From positions 1 through 9,097 of the forward strand of contig JAJZLX010000330.1 in NCBI GenBank assembly GCA_021850555.1: a stretch of DNA of 9,097 nt. Direction: 5' to 3'. The stretch is from Pseudomonadota bacterium (GTDB lineage Bacteria; Pseudomonadota; Gammaproteobacteria; Steroidobacterales; Steroidobacteraceae). The position numbers were made by a program, and so were the translations under genes. Under the pieces are notes generated by a model. The model did not search any database. It had not been told where the DNA came from and saw only the letters and a program-made list of their open reading frames with translations. Shown in pieces: positions 1 to 7,368 of the stretch. Each line of letters starts with the position of its first letter. Positions within the stretch are counted from its first letter, which is position 1.

Positions 1-1
1 A

Positions 2-1132
2 CGCGTTCCGGAGCGGCGCAACGAGTGGGACGCGCGTCATTTCTGGCCGGTGTCCAACGCCGAGCAGCTCGCGATGAGCGACAACGTGGGGATGGTCAAT
101 CTGTCGCACTTCGCCATCTACGACGTCGGCGGCGACGACGCCGAGGCGTTGCTGGAATATCTCTCGGTTGCCAAGGTCGGCGGCGCGACGGCGCCCGGTC
201 GAGGCATCTATACGCACTTTCTCGATGAAGCCGGAGGAGTGCGCGCGGACCTCACCATCATCCGCCTGGATGCATCCCGGTACCGCGTGGTGTGCGGCGG
301 TGGCACCGGACCTCGCGATTTGATGTGGATGAAGCGCATCCGCGAGGCGCGCGGTCATCGCGTGGATATCCAGGACCGGACGGATGACATCGTCACGCTC
401 GGCCTGTGGGGCCCGAACGCGCGGCGTGTGTTGCAGGCGGTCGCCGATGAGCCGCAGGCGCTGAGCCACGAGCACTTCCCGTTCGCCACGGCGCGCCCGA
501 TACGCGTGCGCGGCCTGCCGGTGTGGGCTTTCCGCATCTCCTACGTGGGCGAGCAGGGCTGGGAGCTGTACGTCTCGCCGAGCTACGGCCTCGCTCTCTG
601 GGATATTCTTTACGAGCAGGGCGTCACCCCGGTGGGCATCGAGACCTACGCCAACACGCGGCGCATGGAGAAGAGCCTGCGGCTTCAGAACGCGGATCTG
701 CTCACGGAGTACAACCTGTACGAGGCGGGTCTCGCGCGCGCCAAGATCAAGACCGATGATTTCCACGGCAAGGCGGCGTACGTCGCGCAACGCGAGCGCC
801 CGCGTCAGGCGGCGTACCTGTGCACGATGACCCTGGCGCAGAACGTGGATCGCCATGGCGTCGCGCGCTATCCGGTCGGTCAATGGCCCATCCTGGATCC
901 GGACACCGGCGAGGTGCTGATCGATGAGCTTGGCAGGCGCTCCTTCACGACCAGCATCGCGTACGGGCCCTCGGTCGGTAAGAACATCGCGCTCGGCTAC
1001 CTGCCGGAGCGCTATGCGAAGGAGGGCCGTGCGCTCGCCATGGAATATTTCGGCGAGCGTTACCCGCTGCGCGTGGAGGCGGTCGGGCAGCTCGCCCTCT
1101 ACGATCCGCAGAACGAGCGGCCGAAGAGCTGA
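2..1132 (+). CDS. GcvT-family folate-dependent aminomethyltransferase/demethylase (5' end outside window)
   Basis: The frame is open from the first bases, so the true start lies upstream. A GTG at 50 is in frame, but family-like sequence (HFWPVSNAEQ) already spans it, so I treat the gene as 5'-partial, with 376 residues visible. The protein has the GcvT fold: a segment GMVNLSHFAIYDVGG near residues 30-44, then GGVRADLTIIRL, where Asp83 matches the conserved folate-site Asp of T-proteins and dimethylglycine dehydrogenases. After this come GEQGWELY and a RMEKSLRLQ...NLYEAGLARAKIK stretch typical of folate-binding aminomethyltransferases. The C-terminal 100 residues (VGKNIALGYLPERY) form the GcvT_C-like barrel. 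The family moves a methyl or methylene group from an amine, sulfonium or aryl ether to tetrahydrofolate. The substrate is unknown. The protein could be stand-alone or the tail of a flavin-fused enzyme like the one at 4946-7354. It converges on the next gene with a 3-bp gap. Confidence 0.85.
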   Translation, partial: RVPERRNEWDARHFWPVSNAEQLAMSDNVGMVNLSHFAIYDVGGDDAEALLEYLSVAKVGGATAPGRGIYTHFLDEAGGVRADLTIIRLDASRYRVVCGGGTGPRDLMWMKRIREARGHRVDIQDRTDDIVTLGLWGPNARRVLQAVADEPQALSHEHFPFATARPIRVRGLPVWAFRISYVGEQGWELYVSPSYGLALWDILYEQGVTPVGIETYANTRRMEKSLRLQNADLLTEYNLYEAGLARAKIKTDDFHGKAAYVAQRERPRQAAYLCTMTLAQNVDRHGVARYPVGQWPILDPDTGEVLIDELGRRSFTTSIAYGPSVGKNIALGYLPERYAKEGRALAMEYFGERYPLRVEAVGQLALYDPQNERPKS

Positions 1133-1135
1133 GCC

Positions 1136-2284
1136 CTAGAGCCGCGTGGCCGCGAGGGCGCGCTCATCGAGGCGGTAGCCGAGCCCCGGGGTTTCCGCGA
1201 GGTTCAGCCAGCCCTCGCGGTCGGCCCGCAAAGGCTCCGCCATGATGAAATCCCGCCGCTCGAGCGTCCACTCGGGCGGGTCGTAGGGGAACTCGATGAA
1301 TGGCGAATCGCCGAGACCCGCGCTCAGGTGGGCGTTGGCGGTGAGACCCATGCCGTTGGTCCAGGTGTGCGGGGTGAACAGCACGTTGTGCTCCTGCGCC
1401 ATCGTGAGCACCCGTCTGAGGCCGGTGATCCCGCCGACCAGTGCGGCGTCGGGCTGCAGGACATCGATGCAGCCCGAGTCGATCAGGTCGCGCAGCTCGT
1501 GGATTTCCCGCGTCATCTCCCCGGCGGCAATCCTCACGTCCGTCGCTTCACGCAGGGTTTTCATCCCGATGCGGTCGCCGCGGTGCAGCGGCTCCTCCAT
1601 CCAGTACACCCCCAGCCGCTCGAGCTCGCGCGCGACGGCGAGGGCGTCCTTGAGGGTCCAGGGCGCCTGGGTATCCCAGGGCATGCGCCAGCCCTGATTG
1701 CAGTCGACGAGGAGCGTCAATCGCTCCCCGACGCTCTTTCGCACAGCCTCGAGCGCCCGGATGTCGTCCCGCCAGTGACCGCGCTGAAAGCGGATCTTCA
1801 GTGCCGCAAACCCCTCCTCGAGGTATCGCTCGGCCTGCTCGGCGAGCTGGCGCGGATCGCGCAGCGTGCCCGATGAGGCGTACGCACGCACCCTGTTCGA
1901 GAGGCCCCCGAGCAGGCGCCAGCACGGTTGTCCGGTGATCTTGCCGGCGAGGTCCCACAGCGCCAGATCGAGCGGCCAGCAGCGCCCGTAGTGGAAGTCG
2001 ATGTGCGAGAGGACCCGGTAGTGCCGCTCGAGCGCGAGGGCGTCCCGGCCGACGAACAGGTCCTCGTGGCCGGCGAAGCCCACCATCAGGTCGCCCGAGG
2101 CGCAGCCCTCGAGCCCGGTGTCGGTCGCGACCCTCACGATCGTGGCGTCGAAGTGCACCCGCGGGCGCGTGTCCCAGCTGGCGTGAAACGGCGGGTCGAG
2201 CGCCAGCCGGTGATGGGTGATCCGGATCGAGGCGATCCGATGCCCCGAGAAGGCGGTCTCGGGCCGTTCGGGCGATGCACTCAT
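1136..2284 (-). CDS. Mandelate racemase/muconate lactonizing enzyme family protein (enolase superfamily, MR-type)
   Basis: This is a 382-residue protein, normal for the family. The ATG at 2284 overlaps the stop of the aldehyde dehydrogenase (ATGA). Longer in-frame starts would lie inside that gene, so coupled translation from 2284 is the best choice; no strong Shine-Dalgarno is visible. An N-terminal capping domain (about 15-125) is followed by a TIM barrel. Visible landmarks are K163-I-R165 (the KxK position, here KxR), metal ligand D194 in DCNQGW, EEP at 230-232, E256 in AAGE, D279 in LQPD and H306 in TPHTW. D279 and H306 are 27 residues apart, as in the mandelate racemase D270-H297 dyad. 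The family abstracts the proton alpha to a carboxylate and then racemises or dehydrates an acid. The EFPYDPPEWT segment near the C-terminus recalls a common uncharacterised subgroup whose members carry a DxNQGWRMP motif. The substrate is not deducible; acid-sugar dehydratase or an amino-acid-betaine racemase are the likely options. It is cytoplasmic and cotranscribed with the aldehyde dehydrogenase. Confidence 0.9.
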   Translation of the reverse strand: MSASPERPETAFSGHRIASIRITHHRLALDPPFHASWDTRPRVHFDATIVRVATDTGLEGCASGDLMVGFAGHEDLFVGRDALALERHYRVLSHIDFHYGRCWPLDLALWDLAGKITGQPCWRLLGGLSNRVRAYASSGTLRDPRQLAEQAERYLEEGFAALKIRFQRGHWRDDIRALEAVRKSVGERLTLLVDCNQGWRMPWDTQAPWTLKDALAVARELERLGVYWMEEPLHRGDRIGMKTLREATDVRIAAGEMTREIHELRDLIDSGCIDVLQPDAALVGGITGLRRVLTMAQEHNVLFTPHTWTNGMGLTANAHLSAGLGDSPFIEFPYDPPEWTLERRDFIMAEPLRADREGWLNLAETPGLGYRLDERALAATRL

Positions 2285-3807
2285 TTGTAAGCCGTCCAGA
2301 TGGTCTTGAGGTCGCAGTACTTCTCGAGCGCGTGGGGAGAGCGGTCGCGCCCCGAGCCCGATTGCTTGAATCCCCCGAAGGGGGTGGCGAGCGAGGAGCG
2401 ATCGTAGGTGTTGACCCAGACGGTGCCCGCGCGCAGTGCGCCTGTCAGGCGGTGGGCGACATTCATGTCCGACGTCCATACGCCTGCGGCGAGACCGTAG
2501 GGGGAGTCGTTGGCGAGGCGGATCGCCTGAGCCTCGTCCTCGAAGCCCGTCACCGCTAGTACCGGTCCGAAGATCTCCTCGCGGGCGAGGCGCGCGCCGG
2601 CGGGCACCTGGTCCAGGATGGTGGCCTCGACATAACAGCCGCCTGAATCCTTCATCGCGCGGCGCCCGCCCAGGACGACACGGGCGCCTTCGTCTACGCC
2701 GCCGTCAATGTACCCCAGCACTCGCAGCGTGTGCCGCTCATCGATCAGCGCCCCCATGCGCGTGTCCGGATCGAGCGGATGGCCGAGCGTGATCGTGCGG
2801 GCGACGCGCGCGACCGCCTGCACCAGCTCCTGGCGGATGGCCTCGTGGGCGAGCACCCGCGAGCCGGCGTGACAGGTCTCGCCGCTGTTGTAAAAGATGC
2901 CCCAGGCGATCCCTTCGGCGGCCGCCGCAAGGTCCGCATCCGGCATCACGAGCTGAGGGCTTTTGCCGCCGCACTCGAGTGCGACGCGCTTCAGGTTCGA
3001 CTCGCCGGCATAGCGCAGCATGAGCTTGCCGACCTCGGTCGAGCCCGTGAAACCGACCAAGTCCACGTCCTGATGCCGCGCCAGCGCCTGTCCGGCCTCC
3101 TCTCCGAAGCCCGGCACCACGTTGAGCACCCCGGGCGGCAACCCCGCCTCAAGGCCGAGCTGCGCCAGGCGAATGGCGCTCAAGGGGGACTGCTCGGCGG
3201 GCTTCAGTACGACCGAGTTGCCCGCGAGCAGCGCCGGGGCGAGCTTCCAGGCGCTGATGATGAGCGGGTAGTTCCACGGCACGATGGCCGCCACGACCCC
3301 GAGCGGCTCGCGCCGGATGAGCGCCTGCTCGCCGGGCGGGGTAGGGGCGACCTCGTCGTAGAGCTTGTCGGCGAGCTCGGCGTAGTAGGCGATGCAGTCG
3401 GCAGCCGACGGCGCATCGACGCGCACCGAGTCGAGGATGGGCTTGCCGACATCGAGGGTCTCGAGCAGCGCGAGTTGCTCGAGGTCGCCGCGGATGAGCT
3501 CGGCGAACCTGAGCAGTACCCGTTTGCGGGCACGCGGATCCAGGGTCCGCCAGCCGCCGGCCTCGAACGCATGGCGTGCGGCGCCCACGGCCAGGTCCAC
3601 GTCCTCGGGCCCGCACCGGGCCACCTTCGCCAGGACCCGCCCGTCGATGGGGCTGATGTCCTCGAATGTCCGCCCGCTGCGTGGCTCGAGAAGCTGTCCG
3701 CCGATGAAGGCGCGGCCCTCAGGCCGTAGCGCCGCAGCGAGCCGCTCCCATTCCGCGCGAGGGCGTGTCTCGAGCGCCAGGGATCTCATGGGGTGAGCGT
3801 TCCACAT
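2281..3807 (-). CDS. NAD(P)+-dependent aldehyde dehydrogenase, PuuC/betaine-aldehyde type
   Basis: This is a 508-residue cytoplasmic aldehyde dehydrogenase. Class motifs are all present: VPWNYP in the cofactor-binding half, FTGSTEVG, catalytic base E278 in LECGGKSP and nucleophile C312 in NSGETC. The 34-residue gap from Glu to Cys equals that of E268-C302 in the family. The C-terminal stretch FGGFKQSGSGRD and the ending ALEKYCDLKTIW closely resemble E. coli PuuC, which oxidises gamma-glutamyl-gamma-aminobutyraldehyde, and related amino- or betaine-aldehyde dehydrogenases. The ATG at 3807 is preferred because GGGGGA lies 6 nt upstream. An ATG at 3789 (502 residues) has no clear ribosome site, and a still longer frame would run into the divergent regulator. 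It leads the minus-strand operon and overlaps the downstream enolase-family gene by 4 bp. In context it probably oxidises an aldehyde made by the neighbouring flavoenzyme, which is an inference. Confidence 0.93.
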   Translation of the reverse strand: MWNAHPMRSLALETRPRAEWERLAAALRPEGRAFIGGQLLEPRSGRTFEDISPIDGRVLAKVARCGPEDVDLAVGAARHAFEAGGWRTLDPRARKRVLLRFAELIRGDLEQLALLETLDVGKPILDSVRVDAPSAADCIAYYAELADKLYDEVAPTPPGEQALIRREPLGVVAAIVPWNYPLIISAWKLAPALLAGNSVVLKPAEQSPLSAIRLAQLGLEAGLPPGVLNVVPGFGEEAGQALARHQDVDLVGFTGSTEVGKLMLRYAGESNLKRVALECGGKSPQLVMPDADLAAAAEGIAWGIFYNSGETCHAGSRVLAHEAIRQELVQAVARVARTITLGHPLDPDTRMGALIDERHTLRVLGYIDGGVDEGARVVLGGRRAMKDSGGCYVEATILDQVPAGARLAREEIFGPVLAVTGFEDEAQAIRLANDSPYGLAAGVWTSDMNVAHRLTGALRAGTVWVNTYDRSSLATPFGGFKQSGSGRDRSPHALEKYCDLKTIWTAYK

Positions 3808-3956
3808 TCGAAGTCCCCCACCAAGCCGAGAATTTGGCTGCGGGCATCGAAAAAAGGCATGGGATTTCGCTGCGCGGGGCCCGGTCGGAACGCTAGTATG
3901 CCGCCACTCGCACCCCTTGAGGCGGACGGGGTCGTCCGCCGCTGCGGGAGGCCTCG
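3808..3956. promoter_or_regulatory. Divergent promoter/operator region between the aldehyde dehydrogenase and LysR genes
   Basis: The 149 bp separating the two start codons is the only long non-coding stretch inside the cluster and must hold promoters for both operons. Its centre is richer in A and T than its surroundings (around 3828-3870, including a run of six A). An imperfect dyad, AGCC-N8-GGCT, lies at 3824-3839 and is a candidate LysR-type operator half-site pair, but it is not a textbook T-N11-A box. A weak -10-like TAGTAT lies at 3894-3899 on the + strand, with no good -35 partner. A clear hairpin lies at 3921-3940 and is listed separately. A LysR regulator binding here to control itself and the divergent operon would follow the usual behaviour of the family. 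Confidence 0.55.
3921..3940 (+). promoter_or_regulatory. Perfect GC-rich hairpin in the LysR leader, next to the Shine-Dalgarno site
   Basis: GGCGGACG and CGTCCGCC form a perfect 8-bp stem around a GGGT loop. The hairpin ends 5 nt before the GGGAGG ribosome site (3946-3951) of the regulator gene. No T-tract follows, so it does not look like an intrinsic terminator. It could be a protein-binding palindrome in DNA or an RNA stem affecting translation initiation or mRNA stability. The base pairing is directly visible; the role is inference. Confidence 0.5.
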
Positions 3957-4946
3957 ATGGGCAAAAAGACAATCGATCGACGCTGGCTGCCCCTCAATGC
4001 GCTTCGCGCCTTCGAGGGGGTGGCCAAGCACGGCAGCTTCACGGCTGCGGCGCATGCGCTGCTCATTTCCCAGAGCGCGCTCTCCCGGCACGTCATCTCG
4101 CTCGAGCAGCTGATCGGCGTGCAGTTGTTCGAGCGGCGGCCTCACGCGCTCACCCTCACCAAGGCCGGGCAGCATCTGCTGCCGGCCGTCGCCAAGTCCT
4201 TTGACCGGCTGGAATACGCGATCGATGACATCCGCAACGAAGGTGCGCCGGCCCAGCGCACGCTGCGGGTGCAGATGCCGCCGAGCTTCGCCGTGCAGCT
4301 CGCCGTGCCCATCCTCAGGGACTTTCGGAAAACGAGTGCCGAGGTGGATATCGATCTGGTGAGTCCCGCCGCGGTGGGCCCTCTCTTGGGAGACGTGGAT
4401 GTGGCGGTCGTGTACTCCAAGCCCACGGTGACGGATCTGGTGGCGGACCTTCTCTGGCCGGTGCAGTTGCGCATTCTCTGCCATCCGCAGGTCGCCGAGC
4501 AGCATCGTGGCAAGGATCTGGCCGCCTTCATCGAAGCCAATGAGATTGTGCACGTGCGATACGAAGGGGAGCCGAGGCACCAGGCCTGGTCTGAGTTCCT
4601 GCGCAAGAACGGCCTCGGCGCGGTCAACGTGGAGCGGGGGCTGGTGTTCGACACCGCGGTGCTCGCGGTGCAGTACGCCTTGAGCGGCCAGGGCATCGTG
4701 CTCGTCGATCCGCATCTGTGGACCGAGGAGGTCCGCGCCGGCAGGCTCGTCAGCCCGTTCGCCGAAGAGCTCGACAAGGGCTACGGCTACTACCTCATTA
4801 CCCATCCGGAAGGGCTGGCGGACACGGCCATCGCGTTGTTCAGATCCTGGCTGATCGAGCGCTTCGGCCTGGACGGGGGCGCGGCGGCGCCGGCGGTGCA
4901 GCTCGCGGTGTCAAACGACTGGCAGGCTGTGGAGAGTCAGGTCTGA
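3957..4946 (+). CDS. LysR-type transcriptional regulator, GcvA-like
   Basis: This is a 329-residue regulator of slightly more than usual LysR length. The N-terminal winged helix-turn-helix covers about residues 12-72: LNALRAFEGVAKHGSFTAAA, then a recognition helix around SQSALSRHVISLE, and the wing GVQLFERRPHALTLTKAG. The opening LPLNALRAFE is characteristic of the GcvA/AmpR-like branch. A linker helix follows, then a two-lobed effector domain (about 95-300) that binds a small-molecule co-inducer. The ATG at 3957 has an excellent GGGAGG site with 5-nt spacing. The tail beyond residue 303 (GGAAAPAVQ...) is low-complexity and extends past the usual end. The gene is divergent to the aldehyde dehydrogenase and also translationally coupled (TGATG at 4944-4948) to the flavoenzyme, so it is likely to control both operons. 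The co-inducer is unknown; a pathway substrate is the likely ligand. Confidence 0.93.
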   Translation: MGKKTIDRRWLPLNALRAFEGVAKHGSFTAAAHALLISQSALSRHVISLEQLIGVQLFERRPHALTLTKAGQHLLPAVAKSFDRLEYAIDDIRNEGAPAQRTLRVQMPPSFAVQLAVPILRDFRKTSAEVDIDLVSPAAVGPLLGDVDVAVVYSKPTVTDLVADLLWPVQLRILCHPQVAEQHRGKDLAAFIEANEIVHVRYEGEPRHQAWSEFLRKNGLGAVNVERGLVFDTAVLAVQYALSGQGIVLVDPHLWTEEVRAGRLVSPFAEELDKGYGYYLITHPEGLADTAIALFRSWLIERFGLDGGAAAPAVQLAVSNDWQAVESQV

Positions 4947-7354
4947 TGAAGAGTCATGCGAGAGTGGTGGTTGTCGGCGGCGGGGTCGTCGGCGCGAGCG
5001 TGCTGTATCACCTCACCAAGGCCGGCTGGCCGGAGGTGATGCTGATCGAGCGGGACGAGCTCACCTGCGGCTCCACGTGGCACGCTGCGGGCGGCATGCA
5101 CACAGTCAACGGCGATCCGAACGTCGCGCGCCTGCAGCAATACACCATCAATCTGTACCGCGAGATCGAGCGCATCTCCGGCCAGTCCTGCGGGGTACAC
5201 CTCACGGGCGGGATCATGCTCGCCGGTACCCGAGAGCGGCTCGACTGGCTGAAGATGGCCCGGGCCCGCGGCCGCTATCTCGGCATGGAGCTCGAGCTCA
5301 TCTCGGTGGATGAGGCCGCGCGGCGCTTTCCGCTGCTCGACAAGCGGCATTTCGTGGGTGCGCTGTACGACCCGGTGGAAGGGCATGTCGATCCCTACGG
5401 AGTCACGCACGCCTACGCCAAGGCCGCCCAGATCGGCGGCGCGGAGGTGGTGAGACACACGCGTGTGACGGACCTCAAGCCCCGCTCCGACGGCAGCTGG
5501 GACGTCGTCACAGACCACGGCAATGTGCACGCCGAGCACGTTGTGAATGCCGGTGGTCTGTGGGCGCGCGAAATCGGCAGGATGGTCGGCCTCGAGCTGC
5601 CGATTCTGGCCATGGAGCACCAGTACCTCATCACCGAGGACGTGCCGCAGATCGCCGGGCTCCCCGAGCAGCTGCATTGCATCGATTTCGAGGGCGAGAT
5701 CTATTTGCGAGAGGAGCGCCGCGGCATGCTTCTTGGAACCTACGAGCGCGCGGGGGTGCCCTGGTCGCCCCACGAGACTCCGTGGGATTTCACGCAAAGC
5801 CTGCTGCCGAACGACCTGGAGCGCATCGCCCCGAGCCTCGAGGTGGCATTCGAGCACTTCCCGGCGCTCGCCGAGGTCGGGATCCGAAAGGTGGTGAACG
5901 GCCCCTTCACGTTTGCGCCCGACGGCAATCCGCTCATCGGGCCCGTCCGGGGCCTGAGGAACTTCTGGGTCGCCTGCGGCGTGATGGCCGGATTCAGCCA
6001 GGGCGGGGGAGTGGGGCTCGCGCTCTCGCGCTGGATGGTCGACGGGGATCCGGGCTCGGATGTGTGGGCGATGGACGTGGCGCGCTACGGCGACTGGGCG
6101 ACGCTCGCCTATACCAACACCAAGGTGCGCGAGAATTACTCGCGCCGCTTCAGGATCCGATTCCCCAACGAGGAGCTCCCGGCGGCACGGCCGCTGCGCA
6201 CCTCGCCGGTTTACGAGCGGCTCGGGGCTGCGCATGCGGTGTTTGGCGAGTACTGCGGGCTGGAGCACGCGCTGTGGTTCGCGCCGAGCGCCGCCGAGGC
6301 GCACGAGGACATCACGTTTCATCGCTCGAACGCGCACCCGCACGTGGCGGCGGAATGTCGCGCGGTGCAGCAGGGCGTCGGCCTCATCGAAACCTCCAAC
6401 TACGGCAAGATCGAGGTGAGCGGGCCCGGCGCCGAGCAATGGCTCTCGCGCGTGATGGCCAACCGTGTGCCGGCGGTGGGGCGCATCACCCTGACACCGA
6501 TGCTCAACGAGCGCGGCAAGCTCATCGGCGACTTCACGATGTGCCGCCCGTGCGCCGACCGCGTGCTGCTCGTCGGCACCTACGCCGCCGAGAGCCACTA
6601 CCTGCGCTGGTTCGAGCGCCATCTGTCCCCCGGGGTCGCGGTGCGCCCATGCACGATGGAGCACGTCGGGTTCGCGATGGCCGGTCCCGCCTCGCGGGCG
6701 CTGCTGCAGAGTCTGGTGCGCGAGGATCTGTCGGACGCGGCTTTTCCGTTCCTTTCTTTCCGGCGGCTCGATGTCGGCATGATCCCGGCGCTCATCGGAC
6801 GGATCTCCTTCACCGGTGAGCTCGGCTACGAGATCTGGGTCGGCCCCGACTATCAGCGCGCGCTGTACGATCTGTTGATTTCCGCGGGGAGCGGGCACGG
6901 GCTGAGGCTCTTCGGGGGGCGGGCGCTCAACGCCATGCGCATCGAGAAGGGCTTCGGCAACTGGGCGCGCGAGTTGCGGCCGATCTACGGTCCTTTCGAG
7001 GCCGGGCTCGGCCGCTTCGTCGATTTCAGGAAGGAGGCGTTCATCGGGCGCGAGGCCGTGCTCGAGGAGCGCGAGCAGGGTGGCGCGCGGCGCCTGGCGA
7101 CGTTCGCGGTGCACGCCTCGGAAGCGGACGCCATGGGCGATGAGCCGATCTGGCACGATGGCAAGGTGGTCGGCTGGATCACCTCCGGCGCCTACGGACA
7201 CCGGGTCGGCCGCTCGCTCGCGCTCGGCTACATCGACTCGGGTGTACAGAATGAGACCGAAGGCTTCGAGATCGAGATCCTGGGCGAGCGGCGCGCGGCG
7301 CAGCGCCTGACCGCCGCCCCCTATGACCCGAGCGGCGCGCGCATGCGCGCTTGA
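4946..7354 (+). CDS. FAD/tetrahydrofolate-dependent dimethylglycine/sarcosine dehydrogenase-like oxidoreductase
   Basis: This 802-residue protein fuses a D-amino-acid-oxidase-type flavin domain to a GcvT module, the arrangement and size of dimethylglycine and sarcosine dehydrogenases. Residues 5-370 form the FAD domain, with GGGVVG at 11-16 and E35 for the adenosine ribose. The CGSTWHAAG motif contains His46, at the position of the His covalently linked to FAD in those enzymes. Residues about 371-445 are the FAO_M-like connector, about 450-690 the folate-binding GcvT domain, and 700-795 the GcvT_C barrel. Asp529 in KLIGDFT matches the conserved folate-site Asp. Such enzymes oxidise an N-methyl or secondary amine and pass the one-carbon unit to tetrahydrofolate, forming methylene-THF; without folate, formaldehyde is released. 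The true substrate may differ from dimethylglycine. The ATG at 4946 shares one base with the regulator's stop, with GGAGAG at 4931-4936. No signal peptide is visible, so it is cytoplasmic. Electrons may pass to an electron-transfer flavoprotein or to oxygen. Confidence 0.92.
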   Translation: MKSHARVVVVGGGVVGASVLYHLTKAGWPEVMLIERDELTCGSTWHAAGGMHTVNGDPNVARLQQYTINLYREIERISGQSCGVHLTGGIMLAGTRERLDWLKMARARGRYLGMELELISVDEAARRFPLLDKRHFVGALYDPVEGHVDPYGVTHAYAKAAQIGGAEVVRHTRVTDLKPRSDGSWDVVTDHGNVHAEHVVNAGGLWAREIGRMVGLELPILAMEHQYLITEDVPQIAGLPEQLHCIDFEGEIYLREERRGMLLGTYERAGVPWSPHETPWDFTQSLLPNDLERIAPSLEVAFEHFPALAEVGIRKVVNGPFTFAPDGNPLIGPVRGLRNFWVACGVMAGFSQGGGVGLALSRWMVDGDPGSDVWAMDVARYGDWATLAYTNTKVRENYSRRFRIRFPNEELPAARPLRTSPVYERLGAAHAVFGEYCGLEHALWFAPSAAEAHEDITFHRSNAHPHVAAECRAVQQGVGLIETSNYGKIEVSGPGAEQWLSRVMANRVPAVGRITLTPMLNERGKLIGDFTMCRPCADRVLLVGTYAAESHYLRWFERHLSPGVAVRPCTMEHVGFAMAGPASRALLQSLVREDLSDAAFPFLSFRRLDVGMIPALIGRISFTGELGYEIWVGPDYQRALYDLLISAGSGHGLRLFGGRALNAMRIEKGFGNWARELRPIYGPFEAGLGRFVDFRKEAFIGREAVLEEREQGGARRLATFAVHASEADAMGDEPIWHDGKVVGWITSGAYGHRVGRSLALGYIDSGVQNETEGFEIEILGERRAAQRLTAAPYDPSGARMRA

Positions 7355-7368
7355 GCCGGAGCAGTCAG

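Noticed and set aside
2285..2479. N-terminal extension of the MR-type enzyme to an upstream start at 2479
   Set aside because: The extension lies wholly inside the aldehyde dehydrogenase coding region in another frame, and its translation is Arg-rich and not family-like; the ATGA overlap at 2281-2284 explains the true start.
2731..3729. A 332-codon open frame antisense to the aldehyde dehydrogenase
   Set aside because: It is a shadow of a gene whose catalytic motifs are all intact on the other strand.
3808..3972. N-terminal extension of the aldehyde dehydrogenase to a start at 3972
   Set aside because: It would run through the divergent promoter into the LysR coding region, and the extra residues do not resemble the family.
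3786..4805. A 339-codon open frame antisense to the LysR gene
   Set aside because: It overlaps the regulator almost entirely and has no recognisable domain; the sense strand has a clear helix-turn-helix and a strong ribosome site.
4937..7201. A 754-codon open frame antisense to the flavoenzyme gene
   Set aside because: It mirrors the real gene in a GC-rich sequence; its translation is low in family-like motifs and rich in Arg, His, Gly and Ala, whereas the sense strand shows full DMGDH-type motifs.
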